Assembly (NCBI GenBank): GCA_023230925.1
Contig: JALNWK010000057.1
Coordinates: 1-17,815, forward strand
Source: Limnochordia bacterium
GTDB taxonomy: Bacteria > Bacillota > Limnochordia > DUMW01
Length of the DNA stretch: 17,815 nt
Direction of reading: 5' to 3'
The position numbers were made by a program, and so were the translations under genes. Positions 1 through 8,047 of the stretch are shown in pieces. Within the stretch, counting starts at the first letter, position 1, and the number at the start of each line of letters is the position of its first letter. The notes beneath the pieces are model-generated. The model saw only the letters and a program-made list of their open reading frames with translations. It had not been told where the DNA came from and did no database searches.

Positions 1-130
1 CTCCCATACCTTACTTTTTATGTTCCACAATCTAGTTTGGCCATGATTTGCTTTCTGGCGTACATTTCTTTACCCACTAATCAATTGCCAGACTGCAGAA
101 CCAAGCACATCGCAAATAGCTCTCATATCT

Positions 131-1345
131 TTGTCAGCTGTTGTCGTAGTGGTCTTGTGCTATGCATGTGCTGTTGGTGGTCAGACGACGATTTCGTTTT
201 GGCACGGATATAGTGAGCTTGAGACTGTGGTGCTAGAAGAGCAGCTAATTCCCTTATTTGAAGCAGCCAATCCTGGTATTAGGGTTGAAGCAGTACGTTT
301 AGGGTATGATGAACTGCGGGATAAGATCGTGGCTACAGCTGCCATTGGAAGTGGTCCCGATGTGATTCGTATGGACATTATTTGGAGCCCAAGTTTTGCC
401 GCGGCTGGTTTGTTGGAGCCCCTTGACCATTACGCTGGGTTTCAAGTTATTCTGGATGAGGTCTACCCCGGTCCTCTTTCTACAAATTACCTCGATGGCA
501 AGTACTATGGGTTACCTCTAACAACAAACACACAGATCTACATCTATGATGTGCATGCGTTCGAGGCCGCAGGAGTGACACCCCCGCAGACCTTTGCGGA
601 TTTTGAAACTGTTTCCCGGCGCATGACGCAACGGGATGGAGGAGTTGTCACCCGCTACGGATACGATATGGGTGGTCCATGGGCATGGTACTTACTTTCA
701 TGGATTTGGAGCAATGGTGGTGATGTGACCGACCCCGAGATAACAACTGCATCGGGATATCTTGATGGAGGGGCGACGGTAGAGGCACTGACTATGATTA
801 GCGAATGGGCCCTTGAGGGGCTTCTAGCACCTAACATATTCGGTGAGGGTTTTGATCAGTGGGGAAGTTTTGTGAACGGTAAGGTTGCCGCAAGACAAGA
901 TGGCCCTTGGTTTGCGCGATGGCTGGAGGAGGAAAACCCGAATTTCAAGGCCGGGTATACGGTGATGCCAGTTGGTCGCGGTGGTGTGTCTTGCTCTGTA
1001 GTTGGGGGGGAGAACATCGCCCTAACCAGTGGCTCAAAATCCAAGGATGAGGCGTGGAAGTTCATTTGTTTTATGCTCTCGGAAGAAGCCCAAGGCATTA
1101 TGGCGGCCAACGGACAGGTTCCAGTGATTCGTTCAGCTGTGGATATTCCTGAATTCCAGGCAAGTGACTACTATCCGGTTTATCTAGAGCAATTGCTTAC
1201 TGCTAAAGCCCGGACCCCTCACCCTCGCTACAGTGAAATTGAACAGATTATGCAGGATGCCTTCTGGAACACTGTCACAGGGGAGACTAATGCTCGAAAC
1301 GCGCTATCTGAGGCCGTGCGTTTGATCAATCCTGTGCTTGAATAA
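131..1345 (+). CDS. ABC transporter sugar-binding protein, family 1 (orphan, unclear start)
   Basis: This is an extracellular solute-binding protein of the maltose/oligosaccharide (family 1) type, which captures sugars outside the membrane for an ABC importer. The mature part opens with TTISFWHGY, followed by a family-like pattern (PLFEAANPGIRVE, GSGPDVIRMD, GLPLTTNTQIYIYD, GGENIALTSGSKSKDEAWKF). About 404 residues is normal for the family. A hydrophobic run (VVVVVLCYACAVGG) at the N-terminus looks like the core of a signal peptide, but there is no basic n-region. The TTG at 131 is the only reasonable start and has no ribosome binding site; the frame is open back to 47 without an ATG or GTG. 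No permease genes follow, although such genes are usually operonic. The body is intact, so it may be expressed from a start I cannot identify, or it may be a recently silenced gene. Confidence 0.8.
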   Translation: MSAVVVVVLCYACAVGGQTTISFWHGYSELETVVLEEQLIPLFEAANPGIRVEAVRLGYDELRDKIVATAAIGSGPDVIRMDIIWSPSFAAAGLLEPLDHYAGFQVILDEVYPGPLSTNYLDGKYYGLPLTTNTQIYIYDVHAFEAAGVTPPQTFADFETVSRRMTQRDGGVVTRYGYDMGGPWAWYLLSWIWSNGGDVTDPEITTASGYLDGGATVEALTMISEWALEGLLAPNIFGEGFDQWGSFVNGKVAARQDGPWFARWLEEENPNFKAGYTVMPVGRGGVSCSVVGGENIALTSGSKSKDEAWKFICFMLSEEAQGIMAANGQVPVIRSAVDIPEFQASDYYPVYLEQLLTAKARTPHPRYSEIEQIMQDAFWNTVTGETNARNALSEAVRLINPVLE

Positions 1346-1391
1346 GTTACATGGCTTAGATTGGTAAGTCTGTCTGGTTAGTTTCTATGAT

Positions 1392-1439
1392 GTTGGAATC
1401 CAGATCCAACGATGGAGGGGTCCGTATTCAGACGGGCCC
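1392..1439 (+). terminator. Tandem hairpins after the sugar-binding protein
   Basis: Two stem-loops follow the stop codon at 1345. The first is GTTGGA/TCCAAC (1392-1397 with 1405-1410). The second is GGGTCCGT/ACGGGCCC (1418-1425 with 1432-1439, one G-U pair, 6-nt loop). There is no run of T after either, so termination is plausible but not proven. Confidence 0.35.
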
Positions 1440-2025
1440 TTCCCGGAAAGAAGAGCATTTTGGCTGGAACAAGAGGTTTGGTTGTTAATGGCCTTCCGTC
1501 CTTGTATCATGGACTTCAGCACTACTAAACCGAGAAAAAATGGAGGAGTGGGCAACAGGATTGAGTAGCATCGAGGTTATTAGGAAGCACGAGATGACTT
1601 TCTACTTCGGCAAAACACAAAGAAGGATGTTCTCTGGGAATTCCATGCAGATACCAATATCCTGGGAAGTTGAGAAGCGACTACATTGCGAAGTGGGCTC
1701 ATCCTTAAAGACTATGGAGACAGTATCTTCATGACTTCCCCAAACCCCGGATATGAACTGACTTCGTAGACCGGAAACATCTGATGCTTGCTTAGTCTAT
1801 AACTAACATATATGTTGTTCGTTGTCCCGGCAGGACGGGTATCCCGGGGGTATAGCAGACTGTAGAACCAGATCTAGAGAAGTTGTTCAGCAGGGAGACT
1901 TCTAGTAAAGACCACTACGCTTGTTTCTTCGTTTGCCGCGGACAGATGTATGAACCTCGCCTCAAAGGCTACACCCTTCGACTGAAAAGTGTAGCCCGTC
2001 AGTGCTCACTCTTACTCACCCGTGG
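1440..2025. other. Decayed intergenic DNA with protein-like fragments
   Basis: No intact gene is supported here. On the plus strand, short frame-shifted stretches read like protein: GLVVNGLPSLYHGLQHY near 1485-1525, DFLLRQNTKKDVLWEF near 1595-1640, and SGLILKDYGDSIFMTSPN near 1697-1750. Each is broken by stops or frame changes. They may be the debris of one protein-coding gene that I cannot identify. The open frame 1540-1734 overlaps these pieces in another phase and has no ribosome binding site. Confidence 0.3.
1967..1996 (-). terminator. Hairpin downstream of the minus-strand pseudogene
   Basis: A perfect 8-bp inverted repeat, GGCTACAC (1967-1974) with GTGTAGCC (1989-1996), has a 14-nt loop. 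Read on the minus strand it lies 30 nt after the pseudogene stop codon (2026) and is followed by a short TTT. This fits an old intrinsic terminator of that gene. Confidence 0.45.
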
Positions 2026-2790
2026 TTATCGTTCTATTTTGGCAACTCGCACACTCTCCCAGTAGACATCTCCTGAATGACCGGCCCCATGGAAATATCG
2101 GCTGATAGCATAGTCTAGTTGTCTAGCAGGCGGCAGATTCTCAAAGGCTTCTCTCTCCTTGATCAAAACATGATCAATATAGACATCCGCTGTTCTCGCG
2201 GCCAAATGAAAGACTAACGTAATAGTAGATGGAAGAAACCTGCCGGTGCTCGACTGCGTTATAATCCTCTCCTCACCAACGTAAAGGGGCGATTAGGCCA
2301 GATCATTCCACAGATATGCACCTATGTGTATCGAATCCTTTCTGCAAATCGTGGATTCGAACAAGATATCATTATTTCTATTTGAAACGGTAAAACTCGG
2401 CATTACCAAGTGAAGGTGTTCTTTGCCCGAGTCAGTACCCGCCAGAGCATGGCCCCGTCTTCTCGAGCAAGTCCATCCAGATAAAGCACAATCCGTTCAT
2501 AGGGTCGCAGCCGTACACTCTCTCCGTCTCCATCTTAGGCATGAGAAACGACAAAGAATAGTTATCATAGTATACTACAGTAACGAATTATTGCCTTAAT
2601 TAGTGCAATATAACGCGTCGAAGGCCACAATGTAGATTGGTTTGGGGGACAGCGAAAGACTAGTCCTATCAGGTCGTCCGTAGGTCGACGGTAATGGGAA
2701 TCCGTCCATAAATGTCCTTCTTCGTTAGCCGGAATCTTGACTTGAACCGGGGTAATGATTGTTAGACGCAGGGGCAAGTCAATGTTATAC
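2026..2790 (-). pseudogene. Decayed glycoside hydrolase C-terminus plus carbohydrate-binding-like module
   Basis: Reading the minus strand across frame changes recovers a long protein-like trace. The 5' part (about 2790-2590) gives PLRLTIITPVQVKIP, then in a second frame DIYGRIPITVD, then in a third SLSLSPKPIYIVAFD. This is the pattern that closes the C-terminal beta-sandwich of many glycoside hydrolases. The 3' part (about 2540-2026) gives RPYERIVLYLDGLARED, then after a shift PSFTVSNRNNDILFEST, IHIGAYLWNDLA, a TAA stop at 2293-2295, then VFHLAARTADVYIDHVLI and a C-terminus ending VRVAKIER before a TAA at 2026-2028. The TADVYIDHVLI segment resembles jelly-roll carbohydrate-binding modules. 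At least three frameshifts and one or two in-frame stops make it a pseudogene. The catalytic domain is not present, so the enzyme class is unknown. Family assignment is by eye. Confidence 0.6.
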
Positions 2791-2791
2791 T
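2783..2791 (+). promoter_or_regulatory. Possible extended -10 promoter for the GH35 gene
   Basis: TGTTATACT is an extended -10 element (TGn plus TATACT) about 110 nt before the GH35 start. No good -35 is seen. It lies inside the remnant of the opposite-strand pseudogene, so it may be chance. Confidence 0.3.
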
Positions 2792-2835
2792 AGGCGGGAG
2801 GGTATTCCCGTTATCCATACTGGCAACGAACAATG

Positions 2836-2870
2836 AACAAGGAGAAGAAGCCAGCTTCTTAGTTCTTGTT
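2836..2870 (+). promoter_or_regulatory. Imperfect dyad just upstream of the GH35 RBS
   Basis: The core AAGAAGC-CA-GCTTCTT (2845-2860) is a perfect dyad, extended outward by AACAAG (2836-2841) and CTTGTT (2865-2870). It ends 17 nt before the GH35 ribosome binding site. A near-palindrome of this size in front of a sugar-hydrolase gene could be a repressor operator. The loop of 2 nt is short for an RNA hairpin, although the following T-rich tail also permits a weak terminator. Confidence 0.35.
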
Positions 2871-2900
2871 TAATACATAAGATCACTAGGAGGTAATGAT

Positions 2901-4643
2901 GTGGGTGACTTCAAGGTAGTTGGGGATCATTTCGTAGTTGATGGAGAGCAGATTCAGATTATATCCGGGGCTATCCATTATTTTCGCGTTGTGCCTGAGT
3001 ATTGGAAAGACCGGCTTCTAAAACTGAAAGCCTGTGGTTTCAATACTGTTGAAACTTACGTGTCATGGAACCTACATGAGCCACAACCAGGTCAATTTTG
3101 CTTCGAAGGTGGTCTGGACATTGAACAGTTTGTCAAAGAAGCTGGAGAACTAGGGCTTTACGTAATCGTACGTCCAGGACCGTATATCTGTGCTGAATGG
3201 GAGTTTGGTGGCCTACCGGCCTGGTTGCTGGCAGATCCGAAGATGAGGGTCAGATGTAAGTACGAGCCGTATCTCAAAGCTGTAGATAGGTTCTTTGATG
3301 CTTTATTGCCGAGATTGGTTCCCCTTCAGTATTCCCAAGGTGGACCCATTATTGCTATGCAAGTGGAAAACGAATATGGCAGTTTTGGAAATGATGCAGG
3401 GTATCTAAGGTATCTCAAGGATGGAATGCGTGCTAGGGGTGTGGATGTTCTCTTATTTACATCCGATGGACCGTCCGATGCCATGCTTCAGGGGGGAACC
3501 TTACCAGATGTTCTGAAGATCGCCAACTTTGGTTCCAGGACCGAAGAAGCCTTTCGGAAGCTTCGGGAATACCAGCCCGAGGGCCCCTTAATGTGCGGTG
3601 AATTCTGGAACGGTTGGTTTGACCATTGGGGTGAAGAGCATAAGACTAGAAGTGCCGAAGATGCTGCCCAGGAGCTAGATACAATGCTAAAAATGGGAGC
3701 GTCGGTCAATGTCTTTATGTTCCATGGTGGTACAAACTTCGGCTTTCTTAATGGAGCTAACCATGGAAACGGCTATGAGCCAACAATAACCAGCTATGAC
3801 TATGATGCACCCTTAAGTGAGGCAGGGGATCTTACGCCAAAGTATTGGGCCTTTAGGGAGGTCGTCGGGAAGTACACAAAGCTGCCAAAAATAGAGTTTC
3901 CTGAAGTGGCTCCGAAGCTTGCGTTAGGAGAGGTGAGGCTTGAGGAGTCCGTTGGGCTGTTCCCGTCTTTGGACAGACTTAGCGAACCGGTATCCGGTAC
4001 TGTCCCACTTCCCATGGAGGAGGTTGGTCAGAACTATGGGTTCATTCTTTACCGCACCCATGTGACCGGACCCAGACCCCGGATGGATGTGATAGTCCAA
4101 GAACTCCGGGATCGGGCCCAGGTTTTCCTCAATGGCGCTTCCGTTGGTACCCTAGAACGGTGGAACAAGGAGAAAAAGGTATCCGTGGCTATTCCCAGGG
4201 AGGGGGCTACGCTAGATCTTCTGGTGGAAAATATGGGACGAGTCAACTACGGAAGATACCTACTGGACCGCAAAGGCATCACCGAAGGCGTGCTTTTAGG
4301 TTACCAGTTCCTCTTTGACTGGACCATGTTTCCCTTGCCCCTAGACGATCTCTCCAGACTATCCTTTGATCAGGGGATGTGCCAGGCAGGCCCAGCCTTT
4401 TACCGGGGTCAGTTTAGCGTTGATGAACCTCAGGATACATTTCTAGCATTGGATGGTTGGACGAAGGGTGTTTGCTTTATTAACGGGTTTAACTTGGGCA
4501 GGTACTGGAATAGAGGGCCGCAGAGGACCCTTTACGTGCCAGGTCCCATTCTTAAGAAGGGCACCAACGAAGTCATTGTTTTTGAACTCCATGGTATGGC
4601 AGCTCCCGTTGTGGAGTTTAGGGATCAACCTGACTTAGGGTAA
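2901..4643 (+). CDS. Beta-galactosidase, glycoside hydrolase family 35
   Basis: This enzyme removes terminal beta-linked galactose from oligosaccharides. The 580-residue protein starts with the GH35 TIM-barrel pattern (IISGAIHYFRV at about 21-30, GFNTVETYVSWNLHEPQPG at 46-64, VRPGPYICAEWEFGGLPAWL at 90-109). The acid/base signature GGPIIAMQVENEYG is at about 147-160, with E158 as the expected proton donor. The nucleophile motif CGEFWNGWFDHWG is at 232-244, with E234. C-terminal jelly-roll domains follow. There is no signal peptide, so it acts in the cytoplasm on imported sugars. The GTG start has a strong AGGAGG 7 nt upstream (2888-2893); nearby ATG codons are out of frame. It stands alone, with a decayed locus on one side and a strong hairpin on the other. 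About 580 residues fits the shorter bacterial GH35 enzymes. The preferred linkage cannot be read from sequence. Confidence 0.95.
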   Translation: MGDFKVVGDHFVVDGEQIQIISGAIHYFRVVPEYWKDRLLKLKACGFNTVETYVSWNLHEPQPGQFCFEGGLDIEQFVKEAGELGLYVIVRPGPYICAEWEFGGLPAWLLADPKMRVRCKYEPYLKAVDRFFDALLPRLVPLQYSQGGPIIAMQVENEYGSFGNDAGYLRYLKDGMRARGVDVLLFTSDGPSDAMLQGGTLPDVLKIANFGSRTEEAFRKLREYQPEGPLMCGEFWNGWFDHWGEEHKTRSAEDAAQELDTMLKMGASVNVFMFHGGTNFGFLNGANHGNGYEPTITSYDYDAPLSEAGDLTPKYWAFREVVGKYTKLPKIEFPEVAPKLALGEVRLEESVGLFPSLDRLSEPVSGTVPLPMEEVGQNYGFILYRTHVTGPRPRMDVIVQELRDRAQVFLNGASVGTLERWNKEKKVSVAIPREGATLDLLVENMGRVNYGRYLLDRKGITEGVLLGYQFLFDWTMFPLPLDDLSRLSFDQGMCQAGPAFYRGQFSVDEPQDTFLALDGWTKGVCFINGFNLGRYWNRGPQRTLYVPGPILKKGTNEVIVFELHGMAAPVVEFRDQPDLG

Positions 4644-4652
4644 GGTTTAGCT

Positions 4653-4683
4653 CCATGTTGGCCCTAAGGTAGGGCCAACATGG
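4653..4683. terminator. Perfect 13-bp hairpin after the GH35 gene
   Basis: CCATGTTGGCCCT (4653-4665) pairs perfectly with AGGGCCAACATGG (4671-4683) around a 5-nt loop, 9 nt after the stop codon. It has no T-run on either side, so it may act as an RNA-stabilising 3' end or a U-less terminator. Confidence 0.6.
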
Positions 4684-5001
4684 GTACTGTCCGAAGCGAA
4701 CGTCCTTCCAGATGAAAGTACATACTTAGATTGTGCCATGAATTGCCCACTCCGATGCCAAGGCCTGTTATCCGCAGAAACGTTTACTGACAGTTACCAT
4801 GAATATAAGCAAGATGTAGTTTAAGAAGGATTCAGCCACTAAGTACCGAATTATTACATTAGAAGATATGTATGCGAGACGTATACATAAAACAGTACGG
4901 GCTTAATCAGGGCATGTGACCTGAAGTTGCTTTCCAAGAGGTAATATCCGAAGGGTTTGGCCAGTCCATTACTCGAAATTACTAAGTCAAGGGGGTTACC
5001 A
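4684..5001. promoter_or_regulatory. Leader/intergenic region of the M60 gene with a dyad
   Basis: No gene is seen. An interrupted inverted repeat, TATGTAT (4867-4873) with ATACATA (4883-4889), lies about 115 nt before the M60 start and could be an operator. No convincing sigma-A promoter pair was found. A ribosome binding site, AAGGGGGT, is at 4989-4996. Confidence 0.3.
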
Positions 5002-7443
5002 ATGCATTACAGAAGGATTTGCCTAACACTGATGTTGTGTGGATTGTTGTTGACGTTCGGACCTTTTGTGAATGCTAAAGAGGTTGTATATGGAGATGCT
5101 CCTATACTAGAAGATGCCCCTTGTGAGGTCACAATTACGCTAGACCAAAGGGGGATTATTGGCGAGGATCGGCAGACGAAGCTATTTGGTGGGGCAAGTA
5201 GGTATTTGCCTACCGGGGTATACAAGAAACCGGACGAACCACTCGTGATCACCGTAAGCGATACGGATCAGAAGACTTATCCTCAGGTGGTCATATCAGA
5301 TCCTATTCTTAGTCATTACGTGGACGGCAACAAAGACGGGATTCAGCTAAAGAAAGGAAGAAATGTGATCTCTGTTCCCGGAGGCGGAGTTGTACACCTG
5401 ATCAACGAGAGTCCAAAAACAAGTAATCCCCCGAAGGTTACCATCGAAGGCGGTTATCGGTTTACTTACTTCGTCTTAGGGGAACACAGTATCGAAAACT
5501 GGCGGGAAATGCTTGTCAAGTACAAGGATATACCTGCGATTGAACTGGTTGGTGAGCGGGTCTTTATTACTGCTAGCTATGATACGGCTAAAGACATCGA
5601 TGACCCGGTTCAGTTGCTTAAGTATATTGATGAGGCCATAGAAGTGGAAAACCGGGTTTCGGGGCTAGATGATTGTAGCGTGGATCCCCTGCACAGGCCA
5701 AGTCAGTACCGTCAACATATGCGAGAGAATAACTCTCCGGGGACATATATGTATATGTTCACCAACCATACAGGATACAATTCCGATGCTCTAAAAACCA
5801 TCCTCAATACCCACCACTTTACGAAAAATGGCTGGGGCCCTTGGCATGAATTTGGGCATACCTATCAGCAGCATCCCTGGAGATGGGACGGTTTAGGGGA
5901 AGTAACCGTTAACATATACTCACTTAGTGTTGAACGGCATTTTGGCAATAACAGCAGGTTGGAGAAAGAAGGGCGATATGAGAGTGCCTTTGCGTATTTC
6001 AACCAACCATACAGGAATTACAATGGGATTGACGATGTATTTGTGAAGCTGGTTATGTTCTGGCAGCTGGATTTAGCCTTTGGGGAAGAATTTTACCCAA
6101 TGTTGCATCGGGTCTATCGGGAAGTACCGGAGGCTGAGCAACCAAAAACCGATAATGAGAAAATACAGCAATTCATTATCAGTGCTTCAGAAGTGGCAAA
6201 CTGTAACCTGACACCTTTCTTTGAGATGTGGGGACTTTCTCCCACACGGGAAACTAAGAAGCGGATCTCTCAGCTGCCGGATCTGACAGAGCCGATCTGG
6301 CGGTTGACCGATGCAGGCTATGTTTTTCCTCCGGTCTACCTACGGGCTGAAGATGTTTTGGGTTCCTTAGGCTCATTAGCTGGAGCGACGCTCACCGACG
6401 CGACCCCGATTCGGGTTGAGGCACCGGATATACTTGTAGCAGGTGTCGAGGTTGCTGTTGATGGGAAAATCGTCTATCAAGGAGAAAGTGTTCCCACTGA
6501 TCTGGTGCTCAGACCATCTGAGTTTGAACAGGGCAATCGAAGCATTTCAGTGGTGGTAAGCGATGATCGGGATAGACGCTACACATATACAACTAGTTTC
6601 AAGGTGGAACACTTCGATTTGGTGGCGCCTCGGGGAGCGGAACAGGAAGCAAAACGCTTAAGCGGTGGAATCACCGTTGAAGTTGAACCTGTGATTCCTG
6701 CTGATGATTTCATTGATGTAAGTGGACGGTTAAAGCGAGTTGTTGTCAGGCTTGATGAATCAGAACCCCCTGCGGATTCTTCCTTGGAGGATACTCTGTT
6801 TTCAGCCACGTTGCTACCATTGAGTTATTCCATAAACACTCTTCGATTTGAAGATGGCGCGTATGATTTGATTATCAGTGCTAAGACAAGGGGCGGGGTT
6901 ACATCCGAACTAACAGAGCGAGTAGTAATCAAGAACTGGGAGGTACTGGAGGATGAGATCCTTCCACCCAAGGCCCTTGGCTGGTTCGGTATCAGGGACT
7001 CCCTCAAAACTGTGGGAGAACCCAAAGGATGGGTATACGCGAGTGATGATGCGGAGCTGTTTTTCGGTGATGGGGATCGGATTATGCGGGGCCAAGCCAG
7101 TGTGGAGCCGCTGACATGGCGAATACCTAACCTCTATCAATATGTACTGACGATCTATGCTAAGGAAACAGAAATCAGGGATGATGTAATTGTTGAGGTT
7201 TCCTCGGACGGAGTGTCTTGGATCGAGGTGCCCTACGAGATCCACGTAGTCTACCCGGAGGGCTCCCTTGATTTTTCATGGGTGAAAATGGACCTGAATG
7301 GTCTTGCCCCGAAGGACATCGGTGCACAGCTGTTACGGGTTATGTTTACGGGTCGTAGCATTCCTCCAGGAGACCTTCAGCTTGGTCATGTATATCTAGC
7401 TGGTGTAAGCAACCCAGCTAGTTTACAGCTGCTTCCTTACTAG
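5002..7443 (+). CDS. Secreted M60-like (enhancin/mucin-type) metalloprotease
   Basis: This is a zinc metalloprotease of the peptidase M60-like group, whose studied members cleave O-glycosylated mucin-type proteins. The ATG at 5002 is preferred because AAGGGGGT sits 5-6 nt upstream and the protein then begins with a classic signal peptide (HYRRIC, hydrophobic LTLMLCGLLLTF, cleavage near VNA-KE). The frame is open a further 15 codons upstream to a TTG without an RBS. The 813-residue precursor has an N-terminal beta-sandwich (YLPTGVYKKPDEPLVITV), then the catalytic domain with HEFGHTYQQ at 282-290 (zinc ligands H282 and H286, catalytic E283) and GLGEVTVNIYSL with E300 as the likely third zinc ligand. 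Residues from about 420 on form Ig-like or sandwich regions, and the last ~150 residues (SSDGVSWIEVPY) resemble a galactose-binding/discoidin module. It is monocistronic and ends at a strong terminator. The exact substrate is unknown. Confidence 0.9.
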   Translation: MHYRRICLTLMLCGLLLTFGPFVNAKEVVYGDAPILEDAPCEVTITLDQRGIIGEDRQTKLFGGASRYLPTGVYKKPDEPLVITVSDTDQKTYPQVVISDPILSHYVDGNKDGIQLKKGRNVISVPGGGVVHLINESPKTSNPPKVTIEGGYRFTYFVLGEHSIENWREMLVKYKDIPAIELVGERVFITASYDTAKDIDDPVQLLKYIDEAIEVENRVSGLDDCSVDPLHRPSQYRQHMRENNSPGTYMYMFTNHTGYNSDALKTILNTHHFTKNGWGPWHEFGHTYQQHPWRWDGLGEVTVNIYSLSVERHFGNNSRLEKEGRYESAFAYFNQPYRNYNGIDDVFVKLVMFWQLDLAFGEEFYPMLHRVYREVPEAEQPKTDNEKIQQFIISASEVANCNLTPFFEMWGLSPTRETKKRISQLPDLTEPIWRLTDAGYVFPPVYLRAEDVLGSLGSLAGATLTDATPIRVEAPDILVAGVEVAVDGKIVYQGESVPTDLVLRPSEFEQGNRSISVVVSDDRDRRYTYTTSFKVEHFDLVAPRGAEQEAKRLSGGITVEVEPVIPADDFIDVSGRLKRVVVRLDESEPPADSSLEDTLFSATLLPLSYSINTLRFEDGAYDLIISAKTRGGVTSELTERVVIKNWEVLEDEILPPKALGWFGIRDSLKTVGEPKGWVYASDDAELFFGDGDRIMRGQASVEPLTWRIPNLYQYVLTIYAKETEIRDDVIVEVSSDGVSWIEVPYEIHVVYPEGSLDFSWVKMDLNGLAPKDIGAQLLRVMFTGRSIPPGDLQLGHVYLAGVSNPASLQLLPY

Positions 7444-7476
7444 GACGGGCGATTAGAGATAACCTAATTTCTCGTG

Positions 7477-7514
7477 AACCCACTCAGGATGCGTGCCATT
7501 CTGGGTGGGTTTTT
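7477..7514 (+). terminator. Rho-independent terminator of the M60 gene
   Basis: AACCCACTCAG (7477-7487) pairs with CTGGGTGGGTT (7501-7511), 11 bp with one G-U pair, and is followed by a run of T ending at 7514. It lies 34 nt after the stop codon. Confidence 0.9.
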
Positions 7515-7890
7515 CCGTATCCTCGGTTAGGGTTGACGGCGCGATGTAGATAACTGTGCCCTTATTCTAGGTAATTCTGGTATACTGGAACTAAGTCAGA
7601 CTAACGTATTGTGCTGGTCGCAGATGTGTGAGGAGGTGTTGGTTATATGCTGTGGCCCAAAGTAAAGGTAGTCCAGACTTGATCGAAGACTACAGGAACA
7701 TATTCAGTTGGCGAGGAGGCTCTTCCTTATTATGTTCCAGACCCAAAGGACTATGATTTAGATCATTTGCCCGGCCGGGAACTCCGGTACGGTGAGGATG
7801 AAAATGTATGCCGGTGCACTCCGATTGGGCGGTAAACAAAATAGTAGAGGGCTCGGGAAGAAGTGAGAGGCACACTTTCAATTTCATGTA
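7515..7890. other. Decayed locus with a promoter, RBS and broken reading frame
   Basis: An extended -10 (TGGTATACT, 7578-7586) is followed by AGGAGG (7631-7636) and an ATG at 7647 that opens only MLWPKVKVVQT before a TGA (7680-7682). In the shifted frame just downstream, the trace TYSVGEEALPYYVPDPKDY and then ELRYGEDEN is protein-like, and in a third frame YAGALRLGGKQNSRGLGKK ends at a stop near 7865. The LRYGE segment faintly recalls the LRYGENPHQ motif of PurH, but nothing else confirms it. It is best read as the ruin of a small gene of unknown function. Confidence 0.35.
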
Positions 7891-7918
7891 TTGCAGTCTA
7901 GCGGTTATGCTGTATAAT
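7891..7918 (+). promoter_or_regulatory. Sigma-A-type promoter of the pot operon
   Basis: TTGCAG (-35, 7891-7896) and a consensus TATAAT (-10, 7913-7918) are 16 nt apart. Transcription would start near 7925 and give a leader of about 120 nt before potA. That leader contains a small hairpin (ACCGA/TCGGT near 7930-7945) and no recognised riboswitch. Confidence 0.6.
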
Positions 7919-8047
7919 AGTTTATCGTAACCGAGAGACTTCGGTGATCCCTGATGGCTCGCAACCCGATGAATTACCGGACAAGCAAAATGCGGGAAGA
8001 ACTAGGAACAGGGAAAATACATTATTTCTAGTTGGGGGGCGACAGCG

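Noticed and set aside
88..1873. Near-identical AGACTG(C/T)AGAACCA at about 91-104 and 1857-1870
   Set aside because: Fourteen bases with one mismatch is close to chance over this distance, and no repeat boundaries or element genes lie between them.
6910..7245. 111-residue minus-strand open frame
   Set aside because: It lies wholly inside the M60 gene, antisense, with no start signals.
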